From Streptacidiphilus albus JL83 (lineage in GTDB: Bacteria > Actinomycetota > Actinomycetes > Streptomycetales > Streptomycetaceae), in the NCBI RefSeq assembly GCF_000744705.1, contig NZ_JQML01000001.1, positions 2,604,001 through 2,668,000 of the forward strand: a stretch of DNA of 64,000 nt. Reading direction: 5' to 3'. A model generated the notes under the pieces. The model was not told the DNA's origin. It saw only the letters and a list, made by a program, of their open reading frames with translations, and searched no databases. Of this stretch, positions 1 to 8,274 are shown one piece after another. The position numbers and the translations under genes were made by a program. Each line of letters begins with the position of its first letter. Positions within the stretch are counted from its first letter, which is position 1.

Positions 1-425
1 AACATCTGGATCAGCCGGCGGTAGGAGTCCCAGGCGAAGCGCTCGTTGCCGGCCTGGGTGGCGAGGCCGCCCACCGAGGCGTCGGACAGGCCGATGTTGA
101 GGACGGTGTCCATCATCCCCGGCATGGAGAACTTGGCTCCGGAGCGGACCGACACCAGCAGCGGGTCGGCGGCGTCGCCGAGCTGCTTGCCCATCTGCTG
201 CTCCAGCGCGACCAGGTGCGCACTCACCTCGTCGCGGAGCGGAGCGGGCTCGGTGCCCGTCTCCAGGTAGACCTTGCAGGCCTCGGTGGTGATCGTGAAT
301 CCGGGAGGGACCGGAAGCCCGAGGTTGGTCATCTCGGCGAGGTTTGCGCCTTTGCCGCCGAGCAGATCCTTCAGGTCTTTGTTGCCCTCGGTGAAGTCGT
401 AAACGTATTTCTGCTCTGCCGACAC
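1..425 (-). CDS. ppdK: pyruvate, phosphate dikinase (N-terminal part, cut by window edge)
   Basis: Cytoplasmic enzyme that interconverts pyruvate, ATP and phosphate with phosphoenolpyruvate, AMP and pyrophosphate. Only the first ~141 residues are present, from the N-terminal nucleotide-binding domain. Visible family signatures are KYVYDFTEGNKDLKDLLGGK, GANLAEMTNLGLPVPPGFTI and the RSGAKFSMPGMMDTVLNIGL segment. I chose the GTG at 425 because AGGAG lies about 8 bases upstream; an in-frame ATG at 470 would add 15 residues. The C-terminal phosphohistidine and PEP domains lie outside the window. Confidence 0.93.
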   Translation of the reverse strand, partial: MSAEQKYVYDFTEGNKDLKDLLGGKGANLAEMTNLGLPVPPGFTITTEACKVYLETGTEPAPLRDEVSAHLVALEQQMGKQLGDAADPLLVSVRSGAKFSMPGMMDTVLNIGLSDASVGGLATQAGNERFAWDSYRRLIQM

Positions 426-470
426 GGTTTCGGTCTCCTGCCGCACGGTTGCCCTGACGCCGGAGAACAT

Positions 471-917
471 ACCCAGATCGAAGGCCGTTCAGCTCCCCCA
501 TTGGGTCGACAGTGCCTTCTACCCGGGGGTAACCCGATAGATCGAAAGCACCGGATCAGCCTTCGCCTGCGAAAGTAAAATCGTCGGGGTGACGCTAGGC
601 TGCGTTCGACTAGTGAACGCATGGACACCACAAGATCACACGATCATGACCTACCGCACCCGCTGGATGGCGAACGGGTTACCTTGGCTTGATCCCCTGT
701 ACGCAATCCCCCGTTCATGACACGTGCACGTTCGAAAGCCGATCCGCCCCCCGCGCCACCTGCTGTTTTACGTCCAACTGACGCAAAGTGAGCGCCGATG
801 TGGCCAGAGTCACGTCCTCCGGCGGGGCCCGCCTCAGCCCGCGTGCGTAGGGTTCCTCACCCTGGGAGTCCGGCCGCGTACCGTCCGCCGTGATCATTTG
901 CCGAAGACAGGGCGCGC
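471..917. other. intergenic region between dusB and ppdK
   Basis: A 447-base gap with no convincing gene. It should hold the ppdK promoter on the minus strand. The only structure I see is an imperfect inverted repeat, GCGTTCgactagtGAACGC, at 602-620. A 23-codon plus-strand frame (621-692) has no ribosome binding site and is not called. Confidence 0.5.
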
Positions 918-2081
918 TCAGCCGCCGGAGCTGTCCAGCTCGGCGTCGGCGCCGGGGACCGCACAGTCGTAGGGGTCGTCCAGCCAGCCCTCGGGCAGCA
1001 CCACCCGGTTCGCGCCGGAGGTACGGCCGCGCGGGCCGTCCGCGCTCTCCGGCCAGCTCTGCTCCTGGTCGACCTGGGCCAGCAGCTCCGCCAGCTCGTC
1101 CAGCGAGGAGGCCAGGCCGAGGCCCCGGCGCAGGTCGGAGCCGACCGAGAAGCCCTTGGTGTACCAGGCGACGTGCTTGCGGAAGTCCACCACGCCGTGC
1201 CGCTCGTCGCCGATCCACTCGCCCAGCAGCTGGGCGTGCCGGTGCATCACCTTGGCGACGTAGGTGAAGTCGGGGCGCGCATACTGCGTCTCGCCCTCGA
1301 AGACCGAGACCAGCTCCTTGAACAGCCACGGGCGGCCCAGGCAGCCGCGGCCCACCACCACGCCGTCGCAGCCGGTCTCGCGGACCATCCGCACCGCGTC
1401 GTCGGCCGACCAGATGTCGCCGTTGCCCAGCACCGGGACGTGCGCGGGCACCGCCTCGCGCAGCCGGGCGATCGAGGACCAGTCGGCGACGCCGCTGTAG
1501 TGCTGGATCGCGGTCCGGCCGTGCAGCGCGATCGCGGCCACGCCCTCCTCCGCGCCGATCCGGCCGGCGTCCAGGTAGGTCATGTGGTCGTCGTCGATGC
1601 CCTTGCGCATCTTCATGGTGACCGGCAGGCGCCCGGCCCCGGCGACCGCCTCGCGGAGGATCTGCCGCATCAGGTTGCGCTTGTACGGCAGCGCCGAGCC
1701 GCCGCCGCGGCGGGTGACCTTGGGCACCGGGCAGCCGAAGTTGAGGTCGATGTGGTCGGCCAGGTCCTCCTCGGCGATCATCCGGGCCGCGCGGCCGACG
1801 ATGGCCGGGTCCACCCCGTAGAGCTGGATGGAGCGGGGCTGCTCGGAGGCGTCGAAACGGATCAGCCGCATGGTCTTCTGGTCCCGCTCGACCAGCGCCC
1901 GGGTGGTGATCATCTCCGAGACGAACAGGCCCTTGCCGCCGCTCTGCTCCCGGCACAGGCTGCGGAACGGGGCGTTGGTGATGCCCGCCATCGGCGCGAG
2001 CACGACCGGCGGCCACACCTCGATCCGCTCGCCCAGCCGCAGCGGGGCGGTGGCGACGGGGGCCTCGACGGTCGTGGTCAT
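918..2081 (-). CDS. dusB: tRNA-dihydrouridine synthase, DusB-type
   Basis: FMN- and NADPH-dependent enzyme that reduces uridines in the tRNA D-loop to dihydrouridine. The TIM-barrel start LAPMAGITNAPFR (about residues 28-40) binds FMN. NFGCPVPKVTRRGGGSAL carries the catalytic Cys (about C117), and MKMRKGIDDDH and ALHGRTAIQHYSG are further Dus signatures. The 387-residue length fits actinobacterial members. The ATG at 2081 follows TTGGAGCAGCACG, a good ribosome binding site. The reading frame stays open far upstream of this start, but that part resembles no Dus protein. Confidence 0.95.
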   Translation of the reverse strand: MTTTVEAPVATAPLRLGERIEVWPPVVLAPMAGITNAPFRSLCREQSGGKGLFVSEMITTRALVERDQKTMRLIRFDASEQPRSIQLYGVDPAIVGRAARMIAEEDLADHIDLNFGCPVPKVTRRGGGSALPYKRNLMRQILREAVAGAGRLPVTMKMRKGIDDDHMTYLDAGRIGAEEGVAAIALHGRTAIQHYSGVADWSSIARLREAVPAHVPVLGNGDIWSADDAVRMVRETGCDGVVVGRGCLGRPWLFKELVSVFEGETQYARPDFTYVAKVMHRHAQLLGEWIGDERHGVVDFRKHVAWYTKGFSVGSDLRRGLGLASSLDELAELLAQVDQEQSWPESADGPRGRTSGANRVVLPEGWLDDPYDCAVPGADAELDSSGG

Positions 2082-2143
2082 CGTGCTGCTCCAATTTCCC
2101 GGGGGTGCGGTGCGGCCCCGAGCGCTGGGCCGGGGCGGACCCC

Positions 2144-3049
2144 CTATTGTCCCACCGCCGCCTGCTCCTTGGAGACGGCGTAGGCGTGCAGCCGTTCGAT
2201 CCGCTCCCGGGTCTCGTCGTCGGCCGGGCTGTAGGTCACCAGCCGGGTGCTCTGCCGCGGGCCCAGCCACAGGTTGGTGAACTCGAAGTGCAGCAGGCCC
2301 ACGTGCGGGTTGCGGAAGCGCTTCTCGCCGTGGCCCACCATGCCCACCTCGTGCCGCTCCCACTGGGCCTCGAACTCCGGCGAGGCCAGTCGCAGCCGCT
2401 TGAGCAGCGACTTCCAGGCCGGCTCGGCCACATGGTCGGCCATCGCCCCGCGGAACTTGGCGACCATCGAGGCGGTCGCCCCCTCGTAGTCGACCAGCAC
2501 CTTCTTCCACTCGGGGTGGGTGAAGGCCAGCCAGAGGAAGTTGCGGTCCTCCGGCGCGACCGCGTCCAGGTCGGTGATCAGGTGCCGGTAGGTGCGGTTG
2601 ACCGCCATGATGTCGCAGCGGGAGTTGGTCACCACCACCGGCATCGGCTCCAGCTGCTCCATGATCGCCCGGACGGCCGGGGTGACCGTCGGGCACATCG
2701 CCGGGGGCGCCGGATCGGTGGCGTCGGCCAGGGTGAAGAGGTGCGCCCGCTCGTTCGGGTCCAGCAGCAGGCCCCGCGCGATGGCGTCCAGGACCTGGGT
2801 GGAGACCTGGATGTCCCGGGCCTGCTCCAGCCAGGTGTACCAGGTGACGCCGACGGCGGCGAGCTGCGCCACCTCCTCGCGGCGCAGTCCCGGCGTGCGG
2901 CGGCGGCCGAGCGCCGGCAGCCCGACCTGCTCCGGCGACAGCCGCTCGCGGCGGCTGCGGAGGAAGGCGGCGAGCTCGCGTCGACGGATTTCCTCGGGCT
3001 TGGCGGAGGTGGAGTGCACAAGGGCGAGCGGGGCGGCTACGGTGCTCAT
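2144..3049 (-). CDS. HTH transcriptional regulator, XRE/MmyB-like
   Basis: DNA-binding regulator of about 301 residues. The N-terminal helix-turn-helix contains RRRTPGLRREEVAQLAAVGV and TWYTWLEQARDIQVSTQVLD, the hallmark of actinobacterial XRE proteins with a C-terminal MmyB-like ligand-binding domain (here NRTYRHLITDL to GLLHFEFTNLWLGPRQST). It is divergent from an MFS transporter across 108 bases containing palindromic CTGGTACCAG-type elements, so it probably controls that transporter and itself. I chose the ATG at 3049; a start at 3115 would place the N-terminus inside the shared operator region. The ligand is unknown. Two further paralogs occur in the window, each next to an MFS gene. Confidence 0.88.
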   Translation of the reverse strand: MSTVAAPLALVHSTSAKPEEIRRRELAAFLRSRRERLSPEQVGLPALGRRRTPGLRREEVAQLAAVGVTWYTWLEQARDIQVSTQVLDAIARGLLLDPNERAHLFTLADATDPAPPAMCPTVTPAVRAIMEQLEPMPVVVTNSRCDIMAVNRTYRHLITDLDAVAPEDRNFLWLAFTHPEWKKVLVDYEGATASMVAKFRGAMADHVAEPAWKSLLKRLRLASPEFEAQWERHEVGMVGHGEKRFRNPHVGLLHFEFTNLWLGPRQSTRLVTYSPADDETRERIERLHAYAVSKEQAAVGQ

Positions 3050-3079
3050 GGGTTCCAGGATGCCGGACTCCGCATCCCT

Positions 3080-3126
3080 GTGCCAGGTACTTTCAATACC
3101 AGGATAACTGGACACTGGTACCAGGC
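3080..3126. promoter_or_regulatory. putative operator/promoter of the HTH-MFS divergon
   Basis: Short shared intergenic region rich in CCAGG/CCTGG half-sites: CCAGGTA at 3083, TACCAGGATAACTGG at 3097-3111 and the perfect palindrome CTGGTACCAG at 3115-3124. A related string, TACCAACAGGATAA, occurs in the second HTH/MFS divergon near 42182. Operator function is inferred from position and symmetry only. Confidence 0.5.
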
Positions 3127-3157
3127 TGACGCGGAGCGGATCGTAGAGCCCGTGACC

Positions 3158-4636
3158 ATGACCCGACCCTCCTCCGCAGCAAGCGTCCTGCCGCGCGTCA
3201 CCCGCCTCGGCAGGACGGAAGCCCCCGGCTCCTCACCCACCGGCACCGGCGCCACTCCCCGGCTCAGCACCCTGGGCCTGATCACCGTCCTGCTCGGCGC
3301 CTTCCTGCCGATGCTGGACTTCTTCATCGTCAATGTCGCGCTGCCCACCATCGACCGGGACCTGACCGCGGGCCCGGCCACCCTGGAGCTGTTCGTCGCC
3401 GGCTACGGCATCGCCTACGCGGTGCTGCTGGTCCTCGGCGGCCGCCTCGGCGACCTCTTCGGACGCCGCCGGCTGTTCATCGCCGGCTCGATCGCCTTCG
3501 GCCTCACCTCGCTGGCCTGCGGCATCGCCCCGACCGCCCTGGCGCTGGTGGCCGCCCGGGTCGCTCAGGGCGCGGCCTCGGCGCTGATGCTGCCGCAGGC
3601 GCTCGCCACCATCCAGTCCGCCACCCAGGGCGAGCGCAAGGCGCGGGCCATGGGCATCTACGGCGCGGTCGGCGGCATCTCCGTGGTCATCGGCCAGGTG
3701 CTCGGCGGCGTGCTGCTCTCGGCCGACCTGTTCGGGACCGGCTGGCGGCTGATCTTCCTGGTCAACGTGCCGGTCGCGGCGGCCGCCGCGCTGCTGGCGC
3801 TGCGCTCGGTGCCCGAGACCCGCTCGGCCGACCCGGCCCGGGTGGACCTGCCCGGCACCGCGCTGCTGGCCGCCACCCTGCTGGCGCTGCTGGTCCCGCT
3901 GATGGAGGGCCGCGCGCTCGGCTGGCCCTGGTGGACCTGGGCGCTGCTGGCAGCCTTCCCCTTCCTGGTCGCCGCCTTCGTGACCGTGGAGCGCCGCGCG
4001 GAGCGGGCCGGCGCGGTCCCGCTGCTGCCCTTCTCGCTGCTGCGGATCCACGGCCTGCGCACCGGGCTCACCATGGCCGTCCCCTTCTTCGCCGGCTTCG
4101 GCGGATTCATGCTGGTGATGGCCGTCGCGCTGCAGCAGGGCCTGTACGAGGGGCCGATCGCCTCGGGCCTGGCGATGGTGCCGATGGCGGTGGGCTTCTT
4201 CACCGCCTCGCTGGCCGGACCCCGGCTGCTCAACCGCTTCGGCAGCAAGGTCATCACCACCGGCGCGGTCGTCCAGCTGGTCGGCCTGGCCGTGCTGGCG
4301 CTGACGGTCGGCCTGGACTGGTCCGGGCTGAGCCCGCTGGTGCTGCTGCCCGGCATGGCGATCGCCGGCACCGGTCAGGGCCTGGTGATGCCGCCGATGA
4401 TCCGGCTGATCCTCTCGGAGATCCCGGCCGCGCGGGCCGGCGTCGGCGGCGGGATGTTCGCCACCACCCAGCAGTCCAGCCTGGCCCTCGGCATCGCCAC
4501 CCTGGGCACGCTCTTCCTGACCCTGGCCCCGAGCGAGGGCATGCACCACGCGCTGACCCTGGTGCTGGTCCTCCAGGCAGTGCTCACCGTGGTGGTGATC
4601 GCCCTCTCCACCCGGCTCCCCCGCCACGTCGGGTGA
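3158..4636 (+). CDS. MFS transporter, DHA2 (14-TMS) family drug exporter
   Basis: Inner-membrane proton-driven exporter of about 492 residues. LDFFIVNVALPTIDRDL in TM1 is the DHA2 motif, GGRLGDLFGRRRLFIAG is the loop 2-3 motif A, and GAVGGISVVIGQVLGGVLL is motif C of drug:proton antiporters. About 14 hydrophobic segments can be counted. The start may be this ATG or the GTG two codons earlier (3152). It is divergent from the MmyB-type regulator, an arrangement typical of a locally regulated efflux pump. The substrate is unknown. Confidence 0.9.
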   Translation: MTRPSSAASVLPRVTRLGRTEAPGSSPTGTGATPRLSTLGLITVLLGAFLPMLDFFIVNVALPTIDRDLTAGPATLELFVAGYGIAYAVLLVLGGRLGDLFGRRRLFIAGSIAFGLTSLACGIAPTALALVAARVAQGAASALMLPQALATIQSATQGERKARAMGIYGAVGGISVVIGQVLGGVLLSADLFGTGWRLIFLVNVPVAAAAALLALRSVPETRSADPARVDLPGTALLAATLLALLVPLMEGRALGWPWWTWALLAAFPFLVAAFVTVERRAERAGAVPLLPFSLLRIHGLRTGLTMAVPFFAGFGGFMLVMAVALQQGLYEGPIASGLAMVPMAVGFFTASLAGPRLLNRFGSKVITTGAVVQLVGLAVLALTVGLDWSGLSPLVLLPGMAIAGTGQGLVMPPMIRLILSEIPAARAGVGGGMFATTQQSSLALGIATLGTLFLTLAPSEGMHHALTLVLVLQAVLTVVVIALSTRLPRHVG

Positions 4637-4665
4637 CCCCCGCCGTCCCCCCACCGGTCACTCCC

Positions 4666-4704
4666 CCGCAGCCCCTCGTCGCCCCCGGCGACGAGGGGCT
4701 GCGG
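4666..4704. terminator. bidirectional hairpin terminator
   Basis: Perfect 18-bp inverted repeat with a CCC loop (arms 4666-4683 and 4687-4704), placed between the convergent MFS (ends 4636) and monooxygenase (ends 4715) genes. There is no U-tract, as is usual in high-GC actinobacteria. Confidence 0.85.
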
Positions 4705-4714
4705 CCGTGCCCGG

Positions 4715-5788
4715 TCAGCCCCCGGCCGGGCCCAGCCGGGTCAGCGTGTCCAGCAGCCGGGCGCGGCTGACGAAGACCTCCGGCGGCAGCGAGACGTAGA
4801 GCTGGATGGTGGTCACCCCGGGACGGTGGTAGCGGAGGATCCGCTCCCGGCACTCCTCCGGCGAGCCGCTGATGAACAGCCCGTCCACCACCTCGTCCGG
4901 CAGCGCCTTCTGCGAGCGCTCCGGGTCGCCGGCCGCCCACAGGTCGTGCGACTCGCGCAGCAGGTCGCCGTGGCCGAGCCACTCGTGGAACTTCCGGTAG
5001 GGCTCGCGGTTGAGGATCCAGGCCAGGAAGGGACGGGTGGCGCGGCGGGCGTACTCGGTGTCCTCGGTGGGACAGACGAAGACCTTGACCACCAGCTCCT
5101 TGCCGGGCGGCTGCGGGCCGACGGCGTCCAGGATCCTGGGCACGTCCCCGGGGAAGAGCAGGTTGGTGATCGCGCCGTCGCCCTCGTTGAAGCCCAGCCG
5201 GAGCATCCCCGGGCGGAGCGCGCCCAGGATCACCTTGACCGGCTCGGTCGGCGGGTGCGGCAGCCGGTAGCCGCTGATGGAGAAGGTGTCGAAGTCGCCG
5301 GCCACGTGCTCGCCGCGGAGCGCCCGGGTGACGAACCGGAGCACGTCCCTGGTCCGCTTGAAGGGCTCGTCGAAGGGGATCCCGTTGATGTCGGTGACAT
5401 GGGCGGGGACCGAGGCGCCGAGCCCCAGCAGCACCCGCCCGGGCGCGAGCTGGGCCAGGGTGGCGGCGGTCTGGGCGAGCACGGCCGGCCCCCGGGTGTG
5501 CACCGGGACGATGCCGGTGGCGATCCGCAGCGACGGCGACCAGGCCGCCGTCGCCGCGAGCGGGGTGAAGGCGTCGGTGCCGCCGCCCTCGGCGCTCCAG
5601 ACGTCGGTGTAGCCGAGGTCCGGCAGGCGTTCGATGATGAAGCGGTGCCGGTCGATGGTCAGTCCCGGCAGCGGAAGGGTGACCCCCCATCGGGGCGGTG
5701 CCGCCGGGGCAGAACTCGGCTGGTCGTGCTGGAGGGTCATCGCGATGCTCGTTCCGTCGGGTCGGGTCGGTTGGGTCCTGGCGGTCAT
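4715..5788 (-). CDS. LLM-class flavin-dependent oxidoreductase (luciferase-like monooxygenase)
   Basis: Reduced-flavin (FMN or F420)-dependent oxidoreductase of the bacterial luciferase fold, about 357 residues. Seen: the N-terminal strand WGVTLPLPGLTIDRHRFIIE, the TATAAWSPSLRIATGIVPVH region, LAPGRVLLGLGAS, and a C-terminal VVDGLFISGSPEECRERILR segment. It is the last gene of the ABC importer operon, 7 bases after the binding-protein gene. Such monooxygenases beside peptide/nickel-type importers often process the imported compound, for example to release sulfur. That role is inference here. The start is uncertain: the ATG at 5788 has no ribosome binding site, and an internal ATG at 5740 has a weak one (GGAACGA). 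Confidence 0.85.
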   Translation of the reverse strand: MTARTQPTRPDGTSIAMTLQHDQPSSAPAAPPRWGVTLPLPGLTIDRHRFIIERLPDLGYTDVWSAEGGGTDAFTPLAATAAWSPSLRIATGIVPVHTRGPAVLAQTAATLAQLAPGRVLLGLGASVPAHVTDINGIPFDEPFKRTRDVLRFVTRALRGEHVAGDFDTFSISGYRLPHPPTEPVKVILGALRPGMLRLGFNEGDGAITNLLFPGDVPRILDAVGPQPPGKELVVKVFVCPTEDTEYARRATRPFLAWILNREPYRKFHEWLGHGDLLRESHDLWAAGDPERSQKALPDEVVDGLFISGSPEECRERILRYHRPGVTTIQLYVSLPPEVFVSRARLLDTLTRLGPAGG

Positions 5789-5795
5789 CGGGCGG

Positions 5796-7436
5796 CTACT
5801 TGGAGACCCAGACCTTGGTCAGGTCGACGAACCAGGACTGGGGCTGCACGAATCCGTGCACCTTCGGCGAGAGGGCGCGCGGATTGCGGTCGTTGACCAC
5901 GAACAGCCAGGGGGCGTCGGCGGTCACCCGGGCCAGGGCCTGGGTGTAGTCCTGCTGCCGGGTCGCCTGGTCGGTCGAGGCCGAGGCCGCCGCGATCAGC
6001 CGGTCCACCGCCGGGTCCGAGTAGTGCCCGGTCCAGAACGGGCTGTTGCTGCCGAGGAACAGCGGCAGCAGCGACTCGGACTGGAACAGCGTGGTGGACT
6101 GGGCGAGGGCGTCCGAGCCGAGCGCCACCTGTCCCTTGGCCTCCGCCGAGAGCAGGGTCGACCAGTCGATGGTGCGGATCTGCACGGTGATGCCGACGGC
6201 CGCGAGGTCGTGCTGGATCGCCTCGCTGATCGGCACCGGCAGCAGGTTGCCCGAGCCGGCCGTGGGGACGGTGACGGTGGTGGTGAACCCGTGGGCGAGA
6301 CCGGCCTGGGCGAGCAGCGCCTTGGCCTTGGCCGGGTCGTAGGAGTAGACGTTGCCGTTCGGGTCGTAGGCGAAGGTGCCCTTGGGCGCGGCCTGGTAGG
6401 CCGGCGAGGCGGTGCCGTGCAGCAGGTCCTGGGCGATGGCCTCGCGGTTGATCGCGTAGTTGGCGGCCTGGCGGACCAGCGGGTTGTTCCAGGGGGCCTT
6501 GGACTCGTCCAGGATCCAGTACCAGATCTGGTCGTAGCTGTTGGTGTCGATCTGCACGCCGTCGCGCTGGAGGGTCGGGATGTCGTCCGGGTTCGGGTAG
6601 TCGATCATGTTGACGTCGCCGGAGAGCAGCGCGGCGGTGCGGGCGGCCGGGTCGGGCAGGGACTTGATCACCAGCCGGTCCAGCCTGGGCGCCCCGCGCC
6701 AGTAGTGCTTGTTGGCCACCAGGTCGATCTCCTGGCCGGGGGTCTGCGAGACGAAGGCGAACGGGCCGGTGCCGACCGGGTGCTGGGCGAAGCCGGTGGT
6801 GCCGTACTTCCGCACCGCGGTCGGGCTGGCGATCAGGATGTGCGACAGGTCCTCGGGGAAGTGCCCGTTGCGGACGCTGGTGACCAGGACCACGTGGTCG
6901 GCGTCGGTCGCCCGGTACTGGGTGATGTCGCCGGCGTACTCGGTGGCGGCGGCGCCGAGCGCGGCGGTGTAGTAGGGACTGCCCTTCTTCAGGTAGCGGT
7001 CCAGGTTGAAGACCACCGAGGACGCGTCGAAGGCGGTGCCGTCCTGGAAGGTGACGCCCCTGCGGAGGGTGAAGGTCCAGGTCCGGCCGTCCGGGGCGAC
7101 GCTCCAGGAGGTCGCCAGGGCGCTGGTGATCGGGGCGGGCGCATCGGCCCGGGACAGGTCGTAGCGGGTGAGGCCGTCATAGATCTGGAAGCTCACCAGC
7201 GCGGTGCCCTCGTAGCCCGCGCCGCCGATGAGGGTGTCCGGATTGGGCAGGGTCCCGGTCGATCCGATGACCAGGGTCCCGCCGCTGCCGCCGGTGGCGG
7301 AGCTGTCGGCGCTGGTGGTGGCGGCGCCCGCGCTGCAGCCGGCCACGGCCGTCAGCAGCAGGGCGGTCAGCAGGGCCCTGGCCCGGGAGCGGATCCGGCG
7401 GCGTGGTCCGTCCTGGTGCGGCGGTCGGTTCGTCAT
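5796..7436 (-). CDS. ABC transporter substrate-binding lipoprotein, peptide/nickel (SBP_bac_5) family
   Basis: Extracytoplasmic solute receptor of about 546 residues. The N-terminus has an Arg-rich region, a hydrophobic helix and the lipobox VAGC (lipid-anchored Cys about residue 34). Family 5 features include the GRTWTFTLRRGVTFQDGTAF motif, DADHVVLVTS, and the long two-lobe C-terminus ending QSWFVDLTKVW. The ATG at 7436 follows AGGAGAG at good spacing. It lies 52 bases after the ATPase gene and just before the monooxygenase gene, so it is probably the receptor for this importer. The substrate may be an oligopeptide or another small molecule; no residue identifies it. Confidence 0.92.
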   Translation of the reverse strand: MTNRPPHQDGPRRRIRSRARALLTALLLTAVAGCSAGAATTSADSSATGGSGGTLVIGSTGTLPNPDTLIGGAGYEGTALVSFQIYDGLTRYDLSRADAPAPITSALATSWSVAPDGRTWTFTLRRGVTFQDGTAFDASSVVFNLDRYLKKGSPYYTAALGAAATEYAGDITQYRATDADHVVLVTSVRNGHFPEDLSHILIASPTAVRKYGTTGFAQHPVGTGPFAFVSQTPGQEIDLVANKHYWRGAPRLDRLVIKSLPDPAARTAALLSGDVNMIDYPNPDDIPTLQRDGVQIDTNSYDQIWYWILDESKAPWNNPLVRQAANYAINREAIAQDLLHGTASPAYQAAPKGTFAYDPNGNVYSYDPAKAKALLAQAGLAHGFTTTVTVPTAGSGNLLPVPISEAIQHDLAAVGITVQIRTIDWSTLLSAEAKGQVALGSDALAQSTTLFQSESLLPLFLGSNSPFWTGHYSDPAVDRLIAAASASTDQATRQQDYTQALARVTADAPWLFVVNDRNPRALSPKVHGFVQPQSWFVDLTKVWVSK

Positions 7437-7488
7437 GTGCGTTCTCTCCTGGTCGGGTCGGGTGCGGTGGCGCGGAGTCAGCGCTGGG

Positions 7489-8274
7489 TCAGCGCTGGGT
7501 CGGCGCGGCGGGGCGGTCGGCGGTGGCCGCCGCCAGCAGCGCCCGGGTGTAGGGGTGCCGGGGCGCCTCCCAGAGCTCGGCGGTCGGGCCCTGCTCGACG
7601 ACCCGGCCCTGCCGCAGCACGGACACCCGGTCGGCGAGGTGCCTGACCACCGCCAGGTCGTGGGAGATGAAGAGGTAGGCCACACCGGTGGTCGTCTGGA
7701 GCTCCGTCAGCAGGTCGATGATCCGGAGCTGCACGCCCTGGTCCAGGGCGGAGGTCGGTTCGTCGCAGACCACCAGCCGGGGCCGGGTGGCCAGCGCCCT
7801 GGCGATGGCCACCCGCTGCTGCTGGCCGCCGGAGAGCCCGCGCGGAAAGCGCCGCGCCAGCGCCGGGTCGAGTCCGACCTGCTCGAACAGGGCCGCCACC
7901 GCCTCCCGGCGCTCCCGTCGGGGCGTGCCGTTGACGGCGAGGGCGAAGGCCACCGAGGAGCCGGCCCGCAGGCTGGGGTTGAGCGAGCCGCCCGGGTTCT
8001 GCGGGACGAACTGCAGGCCGGAGCGGACCGCCCGGGCCGAGCGCCCGCGCAGCCGGAACGGGTCCCGTCCCTCGAAGCGGACGGTGCCGAGGTCGGGGGC
8101 GAGCAGCCCGAGGGCGATCCGGGCCAGCGTCGACTTGCCCGAGCCCGACTCACCGACCAGGCCCACCGTCTCGCCGGGCGCGACCTCCAGGCCGACGCCG
8201 TCCAGCGCGGTCCGACCGTCCGCGCCGGGGTAGCGCTTGGTCACGTTCTGCAGGGACAGCAGCGGGGCGGTCAC
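7489..8274 (-). CDS. ABC transporter ATP-binding protein (Opp/DppF-like)
   Basis: Cytoplasmic ATPase subunit of the peptide-type importer, 261 residues. Walker A GESGSGKS (about residues 40-47), signature LSGGQQQRVAIARAL, Walker B LVVCDEPTSALD and the H-loop LFISHDL are all intact. The QFVPQNPGGSLNP Q-loop and the C-terminal RHPYTRALLAA segment are typical of OppF/DppF proteins. The GTG start at 8274 overlaps the TGA of the upstream ATPase gene (GTGA), indicating translational coupling. It probably pairs with the upstream ATPase as a heterodimer. Confidence 0.93.
   Translation of the reverse strand: MTAPLLSLQNVTKRYPGADGRTALDGVGLEVAPGETVGLVGESGSGKSTLARIALGLLAPDLGTVRFEGRDPFRLRGRSARAVRSGLQFVPQNPGGSLNPSLRAGSSVAFALAVNGTPRRERREAVAALFEQVGLDPALARRFPRGLSGGQQQRVAIARALATRPRLVVCDEPTSALDQGVQLRIIDLLTELQTTTGVAYLFISHDLAVVRHLADRVSVLRQGRVVEQGPTAELWEAPRHPYTRALLAAATADRPAAPTQR

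Noticed and set aside
621-692. 23-codon plus-strand frame upstream of ppdK
   Set aside because: No ribosome binding site and no clear promoter at the right distance; too short to support.
715-2094. Long minus-strand frame over dusB
   Set aside because: Arg/Gly/Pro-rich translation in a shifted frame of an excellent DusB gene; a GC-rich shadow.
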